DNA from: Microbacterium sp. TPD7012
GTDB lineage: Bacteria > Actinomycetota > Actinomycetes > Actinomycetales > Microbacteriaceae
DNA length: 64,000 nucleotides
Reading direction: 5' to 3'
Assembly: GCF_003075395.1 (NCBI RefSeq)
Contig: NZ_QDFV01000001.1
Location: 310,001 to 374,000 of the forward strand
The notes beneath the pieces were generated by a model. It searched no databases, was not told where the DNA came from, and saw nothing but the letters and a program-made list of their open reading frames with translations. Shown here in pieces: positions 53,685-63,404 of the stretch (positions are counted from its first letter, which is position 1; each line of letters starts with the position of its first letter). The translations under genes and the position numbers were made by a program.

Positions 53685-54968
53685 ATGCAGCATCTCTCGT
53701 CGCGCCGGTGGCGCGCCGTCGCGGCCACTGCGGCCGTGCTCGGTCTTGTCCTCACCGGCTGTTCCTCCGGTGAGACCTTCACCTACACGCCACCCGCGCA
53801 GGTCGACGGCGCACTGCCCGACGACACGGTCGCCGCGATGCAGGAAGCGGTCGACAGCGCGATCGCGGCCTCGGGCGCCTCCGGCGCCATCGTCGGGGTG
53901 TGGGTGCCCTGGAGCGGCAGCTGGGTCACGGCGAGCGGCACGCAGGAGCGCAGCGGTGAGACGCCGCTCGATACCGAGATGTCCTTCCGCATCGCCGACG
54001 TGACGCGGCTGATGACCTGCGACGTGCTCTACGCCCTCGCCGACGAGGGGACGGTCAAGCTCGACGCGAAGGTCCCGAAGTATGTGTCGGGCGTCGCCGA
54101 CATGCAGGACATCACCCTGCTCGACCTCTGCAACGGCACCAGCGGCGCCGGATCGTCCGAGGCCACCGTGAAGAACGCCTGGCTGAACACCCCCGACCGC
54201 GTCTGGGCTCCCCTGGAGCTCGCCGGGTTCGGGCTGGGGCGTCCGCGAGTCGCTGCGCACACCACCTACCGCGACTCGGACTCGGGCTACCTGCTGCTCG
54301 GCCTGGCGCTCGAACGCGCCTCGGGCATGACGGCATCCGAGCTGATCGCCGAGTACGTCACCGAGCCCCTCGGCCTCCCGAACACGTCGCTTCCCGGCCC
54401 CACCGCCGCTCCGCCGTCCGGGGGGCCGTCGATGAACGGGCACTTCATCAACGTCGTCGAAGGCGGATACGGCTGCGCCGCACCGGTCGACATCACCGAG
54501 CTCTCGTCGAGCTCGGGCTTCACCGACTCCGGTGTCGTCTCGACGATCACCGACCTCGGCCGCTACGCACAGGCGGAAGCGGCTCAGGTGCTCCGCACGA
54601 AGGACAAGCCGGCGCGCTTCGGTGCACCGCTCCCGGTCGCCGCGGACGCCCCGTCCTGGTACCAGGCGACGGGGGGCGCCTACCTCGTGGGATCGCTGGT
54701 CGGCCAGCACGGCTGGACCCCCGGCTACGCGACGGCGGCGTACTCCGACCCGGCGACCGGCTTCACGGTGGCGGTTGTGCTCAACGACTCCACGGCGGGC
54801 CCGCTCTTCGCGCAGTACCTCTCGTGGGAGCTCGCGGCGATCGCGTCCAAGGCGCCGGCGGCCTCCGGGGAGACCGCTCCGGAGTTCGGCCTGCCGTTCA
54901 CGGCCGGTCAGTACCACCAGGCCATCATCGACGCCGCGCTCGTCTGCGTCGACCCGCCCGTGGAGTGA
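53685..54968 (+). CDS. Beta-lactamase/PBP-fold lipoprotein with degenerate active site
   Basis: A 427-residue lipoprotein (lipobox LTGC, cysteine 26) with the serine beta-lactamase fold. The motif that carries the catalytic SxxK is FRIADVTRLM, so serine is D105 and lysine is R108. The second motif (YxN) reads YRDSDSGY, and the third is GQHGWTPG. Without serine and lysine, hydrolase activity is unlikely. It may bind peptidoglycan or a partner. A -10 box TAGACT lies at 53650-53655. The gene precedes corA but has a different codon frame and no overlap. Confidence 0.85.
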   Translation: MQHLSSRRWRAVAATAAVLGLVLTGCSSGETFTYTPPAQVDGALPDDTVAAMQEAVDSAIAASGASGAIVGVWVPWSGSWVTASGTQERSGETPLDTEMSFRIADVTRLMTCDVLYALADEGTVKLDAKVPKYVSGVADMQDITLLDLCNGTSGAGSSEATVKNAWLNTPDRVWAPLELAGFGLGRPRVAAHTTYRDSDSGYLLLGLALERASGMTASELIAEYVTEPLGLPNTSLPGPTAAPPSGGPSMNGHFINVVEGGYGCAAPVDITELSSSSGFTDSGVVSTITDLGRYAQAEAAQVLRTKDKPARFGAPLPVAADAPSWYQATGGAYLVGSLVGQHGWTPGYATAAYSDPATGFTVAVVLNDSTAGPLFAQYLSWELAAIASKAPAASGETAPEFGLPFTAGQYHQAIIDAALVCVDPPVE

Positions 54969-55008
54969 TCTGCGGCGCATCCGGCAGAGCGAGCGAGGGG
55001 CGGCGACG

Positions 55009-56025
55009 ATGGCGATCATCGACAACGCGATCTATGTGAACGGCGTCCGCACCGAGAATCCGCAGAGCCTCAGCGAGACGTTCGAGCGGATGCGCGAGCG
55101 CGGCGGGATGAGCTGGATCGGCCTGTACCGTCCCAGCGAGGAGGAGATCCGCGAGGTCGCCGACGAGTTCGGCATCCATGCCCTCGTGGTCGAGGACGCG
55201 CTCGCGGGCCATCAGCGCTCGAAGCTGGAGCGCTACGGTGACGTGCTGTTCATGGTGCTGCGACCGGCGCGCTATCTCGATGCCTCGGAGGAGGTCGAGT
55301 TCGGCGAGGTGCACGTGCTCGTCGGCCCTGATTTCGTGGTGACCATCCGGCACGCCGAGTCTCCCGATCTCGGGAGGGTGCGCAGGCGCCTGGAGAGCGA
55401 TCCGACGCTGCTCGGCCACGGGCCCGAGGCGGTGCTCTACGCCATCCTCGACGAGGTCGTCGACGAGTACACGCCGGTGCTGGCGGGGCTCGAGAACGAC
55501 ATCGACGAGATCGAGAGCCAGCTGTTCGAGGAGGATGTCGACGCGACCCAGCGCATCTACGACCTCGGCAGGGAGGTCATCGACTTCCAGCGTGCGACGC
55601 AGCCGCTGTCGGGGATGCTGGAGGCGCTGCTGCGCGGATCCGACAAGTACCGGGTGAGCGAGGAGCTCCAGAAGTACCTGCGTGACGTCCTCGACCACAC
55701 GCTGCGCGTCACGGATCGCGCGACCACGTTCCGCACGGTGCTGGACAACGCGCTCACGGTCGAGTCGACCATCGTCGCACGCCGGCAGAACGAGGAGATG
55801 CGGCGGATGACCGAGCTGAGCATCCGTCAGAACGACGAGGTCAAGAAGATCTCCGGATGGGCAGCGATCCTGTTCGCGCCGACGCTGGTCGGCACGATCT
55901 ACGGCATGAACTTCGACCACATGCCCGAGCTGCACTGGGTGCTCGGCTATCCGATGGCGATCGGCCTGATGCTCGCCATGGGGATCGGGCTGTACGCGGC
56001 CTTCAAGCGCAAGGGGTGGCTCTAG
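55009..56025 (+). CDS. corA: CorA-family magnesium/cobalt transporter
   Basis: A 338-residue channel with a large cytoplasmic domain (from AIIDNAIYVNGVR) and two C-terminal membrane helices. The signature is IYGMNFDHMPELHW, where GMN forms the selectivity filter. ATG 55009 fits the family start; the upstream 54532 frame belongs to the lipoprotein gene. The stop codon overlaps that of the converging MarR-like gene (CTAG). Confidence 0.95.
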   Translation: MAIIDNAIYVNGVRTENPQSLSETFERMRERGGMSWIGLYRPSEEEIREVADEFGIHALVVEDALAGHQRSKLERYGDVLFMVLRPARYLDASEEVEFGEVHVLVGPDFVVTIRHAESPDLGRVRRRLESDPTLLGHGPEAVLYAILDEVVDEYTPVLAGLENDIDEIESQLFEEDVDATQRIYDLGREVIDFQRATQPLSGMLEALLRGSDKYRVSEELQKYLRDVLDHTLRVTDRATTFRTVLDNALTVESTIVARRQNEEMRRMTELSIRQNDEVKKISGWAAILFAPTLVGTIYGMNFDHMPELHWVLGYPMAIGLMLAMGIGLYAAFKRKGWL

Positions 56026-56417
56026 CCGCGCAGGAGCATCGTCGTCTGCGCCAGCACACTGCGGAGTGCTCGCGCGGCGGCCTCGGCATCGGCCGCGTCG
56101 ATGCCCGCCCAGATCGGCTCGGTCAGGGCTCTGATCTCGCGGCCGATCTCGTCGACCAGGTCCGCTCCGGCGACGCTGAGCGCGTCGTCGACGATCAGGC
56201 CGCGCCTCTCGAGGCCCGACAGGAGGTCGGCCGCGTCCGCGAACTGCGCTCTGTCCCTGATCGTCTCGGCAAGAGCGTCAGGTCCGTCGAACTGCGAGGT
56301 GAGGCGCAGGGCGACCCACTCGCGCTCGGAGAGCTGCCGGTCGACCAGCACCGTGCGCAGGAGGGCGTTCAGGGCCTTCTCCGTCTGTCCGATGAGCTGT
56401 GAGCCGAAAGGAAGCAT
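56022..56417 (-). CDS. MarR-like winged-helix protein
   Basis: A 131-residue protein with a MarR-type helix arrangement (DRQLSEREWVALRLTSQF, FADAADLLSGLERRGLIVDD), more divergent than its neighbour. It is divergent from the second MarR gene with a shared operator, and may be its partner, a co-regulator, or a regulated effector. Low confidence on DNA binding. Confidence 0.7.
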   Translation of the reverse strand: MLPFGSQLIGQTEKALNALLRTVLVDRQLSEREWVALRLTSQFDGPDALAETIRDRAQFADAADLLSGLERRGLIVDDALSVAGADLVDEIGREIRALTEPIWAGIDAADAEAAARALRSVLAQTTMLLRG

Positions 56418-56431
56418 GATTCCTCCTAATA

Positions 56432-56446
56432 GTTGGTGACGCCAAC
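56432..56446. promoter_or_regulatory. MarR-type operator
   Basis: GTTGG-TGACG-CCAAC at 56432-56446 is a perfect 5-bp inverted repeat, extended by AT on both sides. It sits 14 bp before the MarR-like gene start and about 42 bp before the second. A half-site, ACCAAC, is repeated at 56467-56472. Confidence 0.7.
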
Positions 56447-56487
56447 GATATCAGATCGTAGGTAGAACCAACGAGTAGGGTGGTGGC

Positions 56488-56919
56488 ATGGGACGTCTCG
56501 ACGGTCGGGCGACGTGGCAGGTGAGCCGCGCGCACCTTCGTGCACACTCCCTTCTGCAGGAGCTGTTCGCCGATGCGGGAGCGCGGGCGTATCACTACCG
56601 CCTGCTCGCAGCGCTCGAAGAGGCAGGCGCCGTGAGTCAAGCCGAGCTCGGGCGCGTGACCGGTCTCGATCGCAGCGATGTCTCGGTCGCGTTGAGTGCG
56701 CTGGGAGAGGGCGCGCTCATCGTGCGCGCCGCGCACCCCACCGACCGGCGCCGGAATCTCGTCTCCCTCACCGCGCGAGGGCGCGACGAGCTCGCGCGGC
56801 TCGACGCCGTCGTCGAACGGGCGCAGGCCCTGTTTATGGCGCCTCTGGCCGAGGAGGAGCGCGACGTGTTCCTCGACATGATCACCCGTCTCGGGCGTGG
56901 GCCCGGTACCGGGGTCTGA
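56488..56919 (+). CDS. MarR-family transcriptional regulator
   Basis: A 143-residue MarR regulator with the classic winged helix: YHYRLLAALEEAGAVSQAEL, LGRVTGLDRSDVSVALSALG and PTDRRRNLVSLTARGRDE (wing with DRR). The inverted repeat at 56432 is its probable site, giving control of both divergent genes. Confidence 0.9.
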   Translation: MGRLDGRATWQVSRAHLRAHSLLQELFADAGARAYHYRLLAALEEAGAVSQAELGRVTGLDRSDVSVALSALGEGALIVRAAHPTDRRRNLVSLTARGRDELARLDAVVERAQALFMAPLAEEERDVFLDMITRLGRGPGTGV

Positions 56920-57000
56920 GCGCGAGGACTGGCGGGATCCCTCCCTTCGTTGACCGTTCCGCGTCTTGCCGGATGCAGCGGGCGGACCGAGGCTGAACGG

Positions 57001-57579
57001 ATGACCGCATCCTCCGACACCGCCCTTCTCGTCATCGACGCCCAGGAGTCCTTCCGCCAGAGAGCCGACGATTGGGCGGCCACCGCGAACCCGGAGGTGC
57101 TCAACAACATCGCCCACCTCGTCGAGCACGCCAGGACCGTCGGCGACCCGGTCGTGTGGATCACCCACTCCGAACCAGGGACCGGGGGAGTCTTCGATCC
57201 CGCGTTCGGGTTCGTGCGCGTGATCTCGGAGCTCGGCCCGAGAGACGAGGAGGCAGCGGTCACGAAGACCACGATCAATGCCTTCACGTCGACCGATCTC
57301 CAGGAGCGGCTCGAGGGCACCGGCATCCGTCGGGTCGTGATCTGCGGCATCCGCACCGAGCAGTGCTGCGAGACGACGGCGCGCGTGGCCGCCGACCTCG
57401 GATTCGATGTCGAGTTCGTCACCGACGCGACGACGACCTCGGCCATCCCGAGCCGGGGTGCGCTCGCCGCGGTGTCGGGCGACGACATCATGCGCCGCAC
57501 CGAGAGCATCCTCTCGGCCCGCGGATTCGCCACGATCACCGACACGAAGACGAGGATCGGAGCGAGCGCTGCCGCCTGA
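57001..57579 (+). CDS. Isochorismatase-family cysteine hydrolase
   Basis: A 192-residue hydrolase of the isochorismatase fold. The catalytic triad is visible: aspartate in LLVIDAQESF, lysine in AVTKTTINAF, and cysteine in GIRTEQCCETTARVA. Family members hydrolyse amides such as N-carbamoyl compounds, nicotinamide or ureides. ATG at 57001; an upstream in-frame GTG at 56950 is unlikely. Confidence 0.9.
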   Translation: MTASSDTALLVIDAQESFRQRADDWAATANPEVLNNIAHLVEHARTVGDPVVWITHSEPGTGGVFDPAFGFVRVISELGPRDEEAAVTKTTINAFTSTDLQERLEGTGIRRVVICGIRTEQCCETTARVAADLGFDVEFVTDATTTSAIPSRGALAAVSGDDIMRRTESILSARGFATITDTKTRIGASAAA

Positions 57580-57761
57580 GCGGAGCGGCTCCGTTCGCGT
57601 CGCCCTGGGCCTCCGTGGGCCCCAGAGTCGTGGAACGTTCGCACATTCCGTTCGCGTCACTGTGGACGATCACCCCATAGTCGAGACTTCGCCGCCGCCC
57701 GCACACTGACAGCAGCGAGCCGGTGGCATGCACCGGACGCCGCGAGAGAAGCGGAGCATCC

Positions 57762-58931
57762 ATGGAGTCCTTCGAGGTGGCCGTCGTGGGAATGGGGGCG
57801 ATCGGCAGCGCGACCGCGTACCACCTGGCTCGCCGCGGCGCCAGGGTGGTCGCGCTGGAGCAGTACGAGCTCGGACACGTGCGCGGCGCTTCGCACGACA
57901 CCTCGCGGATCGTCCGCACGTCGTACGGCTCATCGGCCTACGTGCGTCTCGCCCAGTCCGCCTACCGCGATTGGGCGGACCTCGAACAGGAGTCGGGCGA
58001 GCGTCTGCTGACCATCACGGGCGGGGTGATCCTGATCCCGACCGACGGACCGTACTCGGCCGCCGACTTCACCGTCGCGCTCACCGAGTGCGGTGTCGAG
58101 CATGAGCTGCTGTCACCGGCAGAGGTGCAGGCGCGCTGGCCGCAGTTCCGGGTGCCGGAGAACGTCGAGACCGTCTACACCGCCGATACCGGGATCGCCC
58201 ATGCGTCGCGGACGGTCGCGACGCTGCAGATGCGCGCGCGGATGCTCGGCGCCGACATCCGCGACCGCACAGCAGTCCTCTCGCTCAGCCCCGATGCCGA
58301 CGGTGTCGTCGTGCACACCGCGAGCGGCGACATCCGCGCCGGCAAGGTGGTCATCGCGGCCGACGCCTGGACGAACACTCTGCTCGAGCCCCTCGGCGCT
58401 GCGATCCCGCTCGACATCATGCAGGAGCAGGTCACCTACTTCCGCCCCGCCGAACCCGACGACTACGACCGGGCGCGCTTTCCCGTGTGGATCTGGGAGG
58501 ACGACGAGTGCTACTACGGATTCCCGACCTTCGGCGAACCGAGCATCAAGGCCGCTCGTGACGTGTCGGAGAACCGCATGATCCCGGAACGACGGTCGTT
58601 CGCTCCCTCGCCAGATCTCACCGCGGAGCTGTCCGACTTCATGGACAGGCTGATCCCGGGAAAGGGTGAGGAGCTGCGCACGGTGACCTGCCAGTACGCC
58701 CTCACCACGGACCGCCGGTTCGTGCTCAGCTCCCTGCCGCAGCATCCCGACATCATCGTCGGTCTCGCCGCAGGGCATGGCTTCAAGTTCACGCCCACGC
58801 TCGGACGGGTGCTGGCGGAGCTGGCGCTGGACGGCGAGTCGACCGACGACCTGACGGAGTTCGGCGCCGCGGATGCCATGGTCGGCCAGCTTGCGGGAGG
58901 CGCCGACAGTCCGTTCCTCACAGAGAGGTGA
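57762..58931 (+). CDS. Sarcosine oxidase-like FAD-dependent amine oxidase
   Basis: A 389-residue flavoenzyme of the monomeric sarcosine oxidase/N-methyl-tryptophan oxidase group, which oxidises N-methyl amino acids and secondary amines. The FAD motif is VVGMGAIGSATAYHLARRGA and then EQYELGHVRGASHDTSRIVR. The cysteine that binds FAD covalently is in TVTCQYALTTDRRF at residue 310. LAAGHGFKFTPTLGRVLAEL is near the C-terminus. It is 7 bp before the permease genes, so its substrate is probably what they import. Confidence 0.92.
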   Translation: MESFEVAVVGMGAIGSATAYHLARRGARVVALEQYELGHVRGASHDTSRIVRTSYGSSAYVRLAQSAYRDWADLEQESGERLLTITGGVILIPTDGPYSAADFTVALTECGVEHELLSPAEVQARWPQFRVPENVETVYTADTGIAHASRTVATLQMRARMLGADIRDRTAVLSLSPDADGVVVHTASGDIRAGKVVIAADAWTNTLLEPLGAAIPLDIMQEQVTYFRPAEPDDYDRARFPVWIWEDDECYYGFPTFGEPSIKAARDVSENRMIPERRSFAPSPDLTAELSDFMDRLIPGKGEELRTVTCQYALTTDRRFVLSSLPQHPDIIVGLAAGHGFKFTPTLGRVLAELALDGESTDDLTEFGAADAMVGQLAGGADSPFLTER

Positions 58932-58938
58932 GCTCTCG

Positions 58939-59889
58939 ATGACCCGATACATCATCTCGCGTCTCTTCTCATCGCTGTTCGTCCTGTTCGTCCTGTCGAT
59001 CCTGGTCTTCTCGATGGTCCGGATCATCCCCGGCGACCCGTTGGCCGCGTTCGCCGATCCGGCGAACCCCGACCCGGCGAAGCTCGACGCCCTGCGCACC
59101 CAGCTCGGTCTCGACCAGCCGTGGATCACGCAGTACTTCGTCTGGCTGCTCGGCGTCGTCCAGGGCGACTTCGGCCGTGCGATCACGATCCCGGGTGCCG
59201 TCTCCGACCTGATCGCCACGCGGCTGCCGCTGAGCATCGCGCTCGCCGTGATGGCGACGCTGATAGGCACGGCCCTCGGCATCCCCGCCGGTGTGCTCGC
59301 CGCGACGCGCTGGCGCCGACTGCCCGACACCGTGGTGCGCGGACTCTCCTTCGTGCTCCTCGCCACACCGCCGTTCGTCCTCGGCACGGTGCTGATCCTC
59401 GTCAACTCCCTGACCCTCCGCCTGCCCCTGGTCGGCTACGCCGGCGCGGCCGGCGATCCGCTGCGCGCCTTCGGGGTGCTGCTCCTCCCGTCGTTCCTGA
59501 TCGGGATCGTGCTGGCGGCGATCATCGCGCGGTATACCCGGGGGACACTCCTCGACACTCTCGGGCAGGACTTCGTGCGCACGGCCAGGGCGAAGGGCGC
59601 CTCACCGGGGCGACTCGTCACCCGGCACGCGCTGCGCAACGCCCTGATCCCGGTGACCACCGTGATCGGCATCGAGCTCGCGGCCCTCGTCGGCGGCACC
59701 GTCGTCATCGAAGCGGTGTTCTCGCTCCCCGGCATGGGCTCGCTGCTGCTCACCGGCATCCGCTCCTCCGACTACCCGATCATCCAGGCGACCGTCCTCC
59801 TCATCGGCGTCGTGTACGTCGTGATCAACTTCGCCGTCGACCTGCTGTATCCGCTGATCGACCCCAGAGTGAGGGTGCACACGCGATGA
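58939..59889 (+). CDS. ABC transporter permease, DppB type (second system)
   Basis: A 316-residue permease with six hydrophobic segments, RIIPGDPLAAFA in the first extracellular segment, and LGLDQPWITQYFVWL. The EAA loop is DFVRTARAKGASPGRLVTRH. ATGA overlap with the next gene. Confidence 0.94.
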   Translation: MTRYIISRLFSSLFVLFVLSILVFSMVRIIPGDPLAAFADPANPDPAKLDALRTQLGLDQPWITQYFVWLLGVVQGDFGRAITIPGAVSDLIATRLPLSIALAVMATLIGTALGIPAGVLAATRWRRLPDTVVRGLSFVLLATPPFVLGTVLILVNSLTLRLPLVGYAGAAGDPLRAFGVLLLPSFLIGIVLAAIIARYTRGTLLDTLGQDFVRTARAKGASPGRLVTRHALRNALIPVTTVIGIELAALVGGTVVIEAVFSLPGMGSLLLTGIRSSDYPIIQATVLLIGVVYVVINFAVDLLYPLIDPRVRVHTR

Positions 59890-60872
59890 CCGTCACACGA
59901 GAACTCGCCCTCGCCAAGGTCGCGGGCAAGCGCCCGGCACGTCGCCGCTTCGGCCCGGCGTTCTGGGGCGGCGCCGGCATCCTCGGCGCCATCCTGATCC
60001 TCGCCGCCTGGATGAGCCTCTGGCCGCCGTACGACCCGTTCGCCGCGTCAGGTGCGCCTCTCGCCGCGCCTTCCGGCGAGCACATCCTCGGCACCGACAA
60101 CCTCGGACGGGACACCTTCACCCGTCTCGCTCTCGCGGCCAGGACGAGCCTGCTCATCTCGGGTGCCGCTGCTCTGCTCGGGGCGGTGATCGGCACCTTC
60201 TTCGGACTCGTCGCCGGGTACGTCGGCGGTTGGGTCGATGCGGTCATCATGCGTGTGGTCGACGCCGTGCTCGCACTTCCGGCCATCCTCGTCGCCCTCG
60301 TCGTCGGCGTCGTGATCGGCAACGGCCCCTGGCCGCTGATCCTCGCGCTGGGGCTGGTGTTCGCGCCCGGATTCGCGCGCGTCATGCGGGCCCCCGTCAT
60401 CGCGCTGCGGGAACGTGACTTCGTGCTCGCGGCGACGCTCAGCGGGGTGCGCTCTCATCGCGTGATCGCCGAGCACCTGCTGCCGAACGTGCTCACGCCG
60501 CTCTTCGTGCAGTTCGCGTCGGTCGCCTCGCAGGTGGTCCTGATCGAGGCCGCCCTCAGCTACCTCGGTCAGGGCGTGCAGGCGCCGGAGCCGTCGGCCG
60601 GCCGCATGATCAGCGAGTTCACCCGCTTCATGCAGGTGCAGCCGCTGCTCATCATCCTTCCCTCCATCGTGATCATCCTGCTCTCGGCCGCCTGGAACCT
60701 CCTCGCCGACGGGATGCAGGACTACCTCGCACCGCGCCGCGAGCCGGCGTTCTCGCTCGGCGGCCGCTCGACGCGCCGCTCCAAGCCCGTGGCATCCGAC
60801 AGCCCCCTTCCTTCCGTGCACGACACCCGACCCCAGAAACAGCAGTCCCGAACCGAGAAGAGGCCCTCATGA
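59886..60872 (+). CDS. ABC transporter permease, DppC type (second system)
   Basis: A 328-residue permease: LGTDNLGRDTFTRLALAART, six hydrophobic segments and EAA loop LAATLSGVRSHRVIAEHLLP. The C-terminal tail is basic and serine-rich. It overlaps the binding protein start by 4 bases. Confidence 0.94.
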   Translation: MTVTRELALAKVAGKRPARRRFGPAFWGGAGILGAILILAAWMSLWPPYDPFAASGAPLAAPSGEHILGTDNLGRDTFTRLALAARTSLLISGAAALLGAVIGTFFGLVAGYVGGWVDAVIMRVVDAVLALPAILVALVVGVVIGNGPWPLILALGLVFAPGFARVMRAPVIALRERDFVLAATLSGVRSHRVIAEHLLPNVLTPLFVQFASVASQVVLIEAALSYLGQGVQAPEPSAGRMISEFTRFMQVQPLLIILPSIVIILLSAAWNLLADGMQDYLAPRREPAFSLGGRSTRRSKPVASDSPLPSVHDTRPQKQQSRTEKRPS

Positions 60873-62446
60873 ACAGACGACACTGGGCAGGGACGGCGGC
60901 AGCACTCGCCGTCGTGACCCTGACGATCGCCGGATGCACGTCCGGTGGTGGCGGTACCGGAACCGGTGAGCCTGCGGGCGACCCGGTCGCGGGCGGCACC
61001 CTCACCTGGGGCGTCCCCGCAGAACCCTCGGCCGGTGGCATCGACCCGATGGTCGCCTCGGCCATCGCCGCCGAGGTGATCGACTCGATGGCATACGACA
61101 CGCTCCTCACCCGCGACGACGACAACAAGATCGAGCCGGCCCTCGCGACCGAGTACGAGCAGGTCGACGAGCTCACCTGGGTGTTCCAGCTGCGCGACGA
61201 CGTCACCTTCGCCGACGGCTCGCCGTTCGACGCCGGCGACGTGGTCTACTCCTTCGAGACGCGCAAGGACGGCGGCACGAACGCCACCTACCTCAGCCTC
61301 ATGGAGAGCGTGGAGGCCACCGGCGACCACGAGGTGACCTTCCACTTCAGCGCACCGGACGGCACGTTCCTCGACGCGGTCTCGGCACGCCAGACCTTCC
61401 TCATCGTCAGCGAAGAGGGATACGGCAACGCCACGGAGGAGGAGCGTCAGACGACTACCTTCGGCACCGGCGCCTTCCAGGTGACCGAGTGGAACCAGGG
61501 CGTCTCGGTGACGATGGAGAAGAACGAGGACTACTGGGGCGACGAGCCCTACCTCGACGAGATCGTCTTCGAGCTCTATCCCGACGAGAACACGCTCCTG
61601 GCCGCCGTGCAGCAGGGGAGCGTCCAGGCCGCATCGTTCATCGACGGCAGCCTCGCCCAGCAGGCGGAATCCTCGGGCTTCACTCTCGGCGACGCGGCTT
61701 TCCGCCAGAACCTCGCCGTCTACGTGAACCCGGAATCGGGTCCGCTCTCCGACGTGAACGTGCGCCGCGCGTTCTCGCTCGCGCTCGACCGGCAGGCCAT
61801 CGTCGACACCGCGCTGCTCGGGAATGCCGGTGTCTCGTTCGTCCCGCCCGCCGGAGACCCCGGTGCGACCGACGCGAAGACGCTGCCGTACCACGAGCGC
61901 GACGTCGAGGAGGCGAAGCGCCTGCTCGAAGAGGCCGGCCAGCCGAACCCCGAGATCACGTTGAGCTACATGGGCGACGTGGCCGCGGCCCACCATCCGG
62001 CATACGAGATGATGCAGCAGCAGCTCGCCGAGGCGGGTATCACGCTGAACCTCAAGTCGACGCCGCTCGCCGAGATCGCCCCGATCTTCACCACGGGTGA
62101 ATCGTGGACCGACCTCGTCGCCATCCCGGGCAGCCCGCGTGCTTCGGCTGCGTACTACCTCGAGCCGGTCCTCCTCGAGGGCGGCTACTACAACCACTGG
62201 GACGGCAACCCCGACGCCGACAAGGCCCGGGAGCTGCTGGCCGCGGCGAAGTCCGCAGCAACTCCGGAGGAGTACAACGACCTCGTCGCGCAGCTCGCGA
62301 CCGAGACCGCCGACAAGGCGCTCGAGTTCGTGCCCGCCGCAGTGCCGGTCTACTTCGAGGTCTGGGACAGCAGCAAGCTGCACGATTACGAGAACGACGC
62401 GTTCTACTCGCGCTCGGCTCTCGATCACGCCTGGCTCTCGCAGTGA
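60869..62446 (+). CDS. ABC transporter substrate-binding lipoprotein, family 5 (second system)
   Basis: A 525-residue lipoprotein: hydrophobic signal, lipobox IAGC around residue 23, then Gly-rich linker. Family-5 blocks: PSAGGIDPMVASAIAAEVID, FADGSPFDAGDVVYSFETRK, FGTGAFQVTEWNQGVSVTME. ATG overlaps the permease stop. It has little similarity to the binding protein at 4614-6170 outside these blocks, so the two systems transport different substrates. Confidence 0.94.
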   Translation: MNRRHWAGTAAALAVVTLTIAGCTSGGGGTGTGEPAGDPVAGGTLTWGVPAEPSAGGIDPMVASAIAAEVIDSMAYDTLLTRDDDNKIEPALATEYEQVDELTWVFQLRDDVTFADGSPFDAGDVVYSFETRKDGGTNATYLSLMESVEATGDHEVTFHFSAPDGTFLDAVSARQTFLIVSEEGYGNATEEERQTTTFGTGAFQVTEWNQGVSVTMEKNEDYWGDEPYLDEIVFELYPDENTLLAAVQQGSVQAASFIDGSLAQQAESSGFTLGDAAFRQNLAVYVNPESGPLSDVNVRRAFSLALDRQAIVDTALLGNAGVSFVPPAGDPGATDAKTLPYHERDVEEAKRLLEEAGQPNPEITLSYMGDVAAAHHPAYEMMQQQLAEAGITLNLKSTPLAEIAPIFTTGESWTDLVAIPGSPRASAAYYLEPVLLEGGYYNHWDGNPDADKARELLAAAKSAATPEEYNDLVAQLATETADKALEFVPAAVPVYFEVWDSSKLHDYENDAFYSRSALDHAWLSQ

Positions 62447-62534
62447 CACCGGGCCCGGGTGTCGTCGTGAGCGAACGCGGCGGCGCCCGGGCGTTCCCCT
62501 CCACTTCCGTACCAGAGAGAAAGCCGAGTCGCGC

Positions 62535-63404
62535 ATGACCGACGACCTCGACGCCCTCCGCGTCGAAGACCTCAGCATCGCCTACGGCACCGCCCCGCCG
62601 TCGGTGTCCGGAGTCTCGTTGCGCGTACGCCGCGGCGAGATCGTCGGCGTGATCGGCGAATCGGGCAGCGGCAAGTCCAGCATCGCCCTGGCGATGATGG
62701 GCCTGCTGCCCGACTCGGCCCGCGTGACGGCCGCCCGCATGACGGTCGCCGGTGCCGACATGCAGGATGCGACCGAGCGCGACTGGGGAGAGGTGCGCGG
62801 CGTCAAGGCATCGATGGTCTTCCAGGAGCCCATGGCCGCGCTCAACCCCTGCATGCGCATCGGCGCCCAGATCGCCGAGGTGCTGCAGATCCACGGCAAG
62901 GCCGACAAGAGGCAGGCCAGGGCGCGGGCGCTCGAGATCCTGAAGCTGGTGCAGATGCCGGATGCCGAGAAGCGCCTCGGCTATTACCCGCATCAGCTCT
63001 CGGGCGGTCAGCGCCAGCGAGTCGTGATCGCCATCGCGGTCGCGGCTGGTCCCGATCTGCTGGTGGCCGATGAGCCGACGACCGCGCTCGACGTCACGGT
63101 GCAGGCGCAGATCCTCGACCTGATCAAGAGCCTCCGCGACGAGACGGGCATGGGCGTGCTGTTCATCAGCCATGACCTCGGCGTGATCGGCCAGCTCTGC
63201 GAACGGGTCGCCGTAATGTACCGCGGCCGGGTCGTCGAATCGGGCTCGGCGCGACGGGTGCTGGAGGACCCTCGGCATCCGTACACGCGGGCCCTCCTGG
63301 AGAGCATTCCGCGTCCGTCGGTGCCGGTCAGGTCGCCGCTCGCCGTGATCCCCGCACTCAACGACTTCGCCGAGGCGCCCGCCGAACTCGAGGAGGCATC
63401 ATGA
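62535..63404 (+). CDS. ABC transporter ATP-binding protein, DppD type (second system)
   Basis: A 289-residue ATPase with Walker [11 protein letters not shown]-loop [10 protein letters not shown], signature [20 protein letters not shown], Walker [13 protein letters not shown] and H-loop ISHDLG. ATGA overlap with the next ATPase gene. AGAGAGAAAG precedes it at 62514-62523. Confidence 0.94.
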   Translation: MTDDLDALRVEDLSIAYGTAPPSVSGVSLRVRRGEIVGVIGESGSGKSSIALAMMGLLPDSARVTAARMTVAGADMQDATERDWGEVRGVKASMVFQEPMAALNPCMRIGAQIAEVLQIHGKADKRQARARALEILKLVQMPDAEKRLGYYPHQLSGGQRQRVVIAIAVAAGPDLLVADEPTTALDVTVQAQILDLIKSLRDETGMGVLFISHDLGVIGQLCERVAVMYRGRVVESGSARRVLEDPRHPYTRALLESIPRPSVPVRSPLAVIPALNDFAEAPAELEEAS

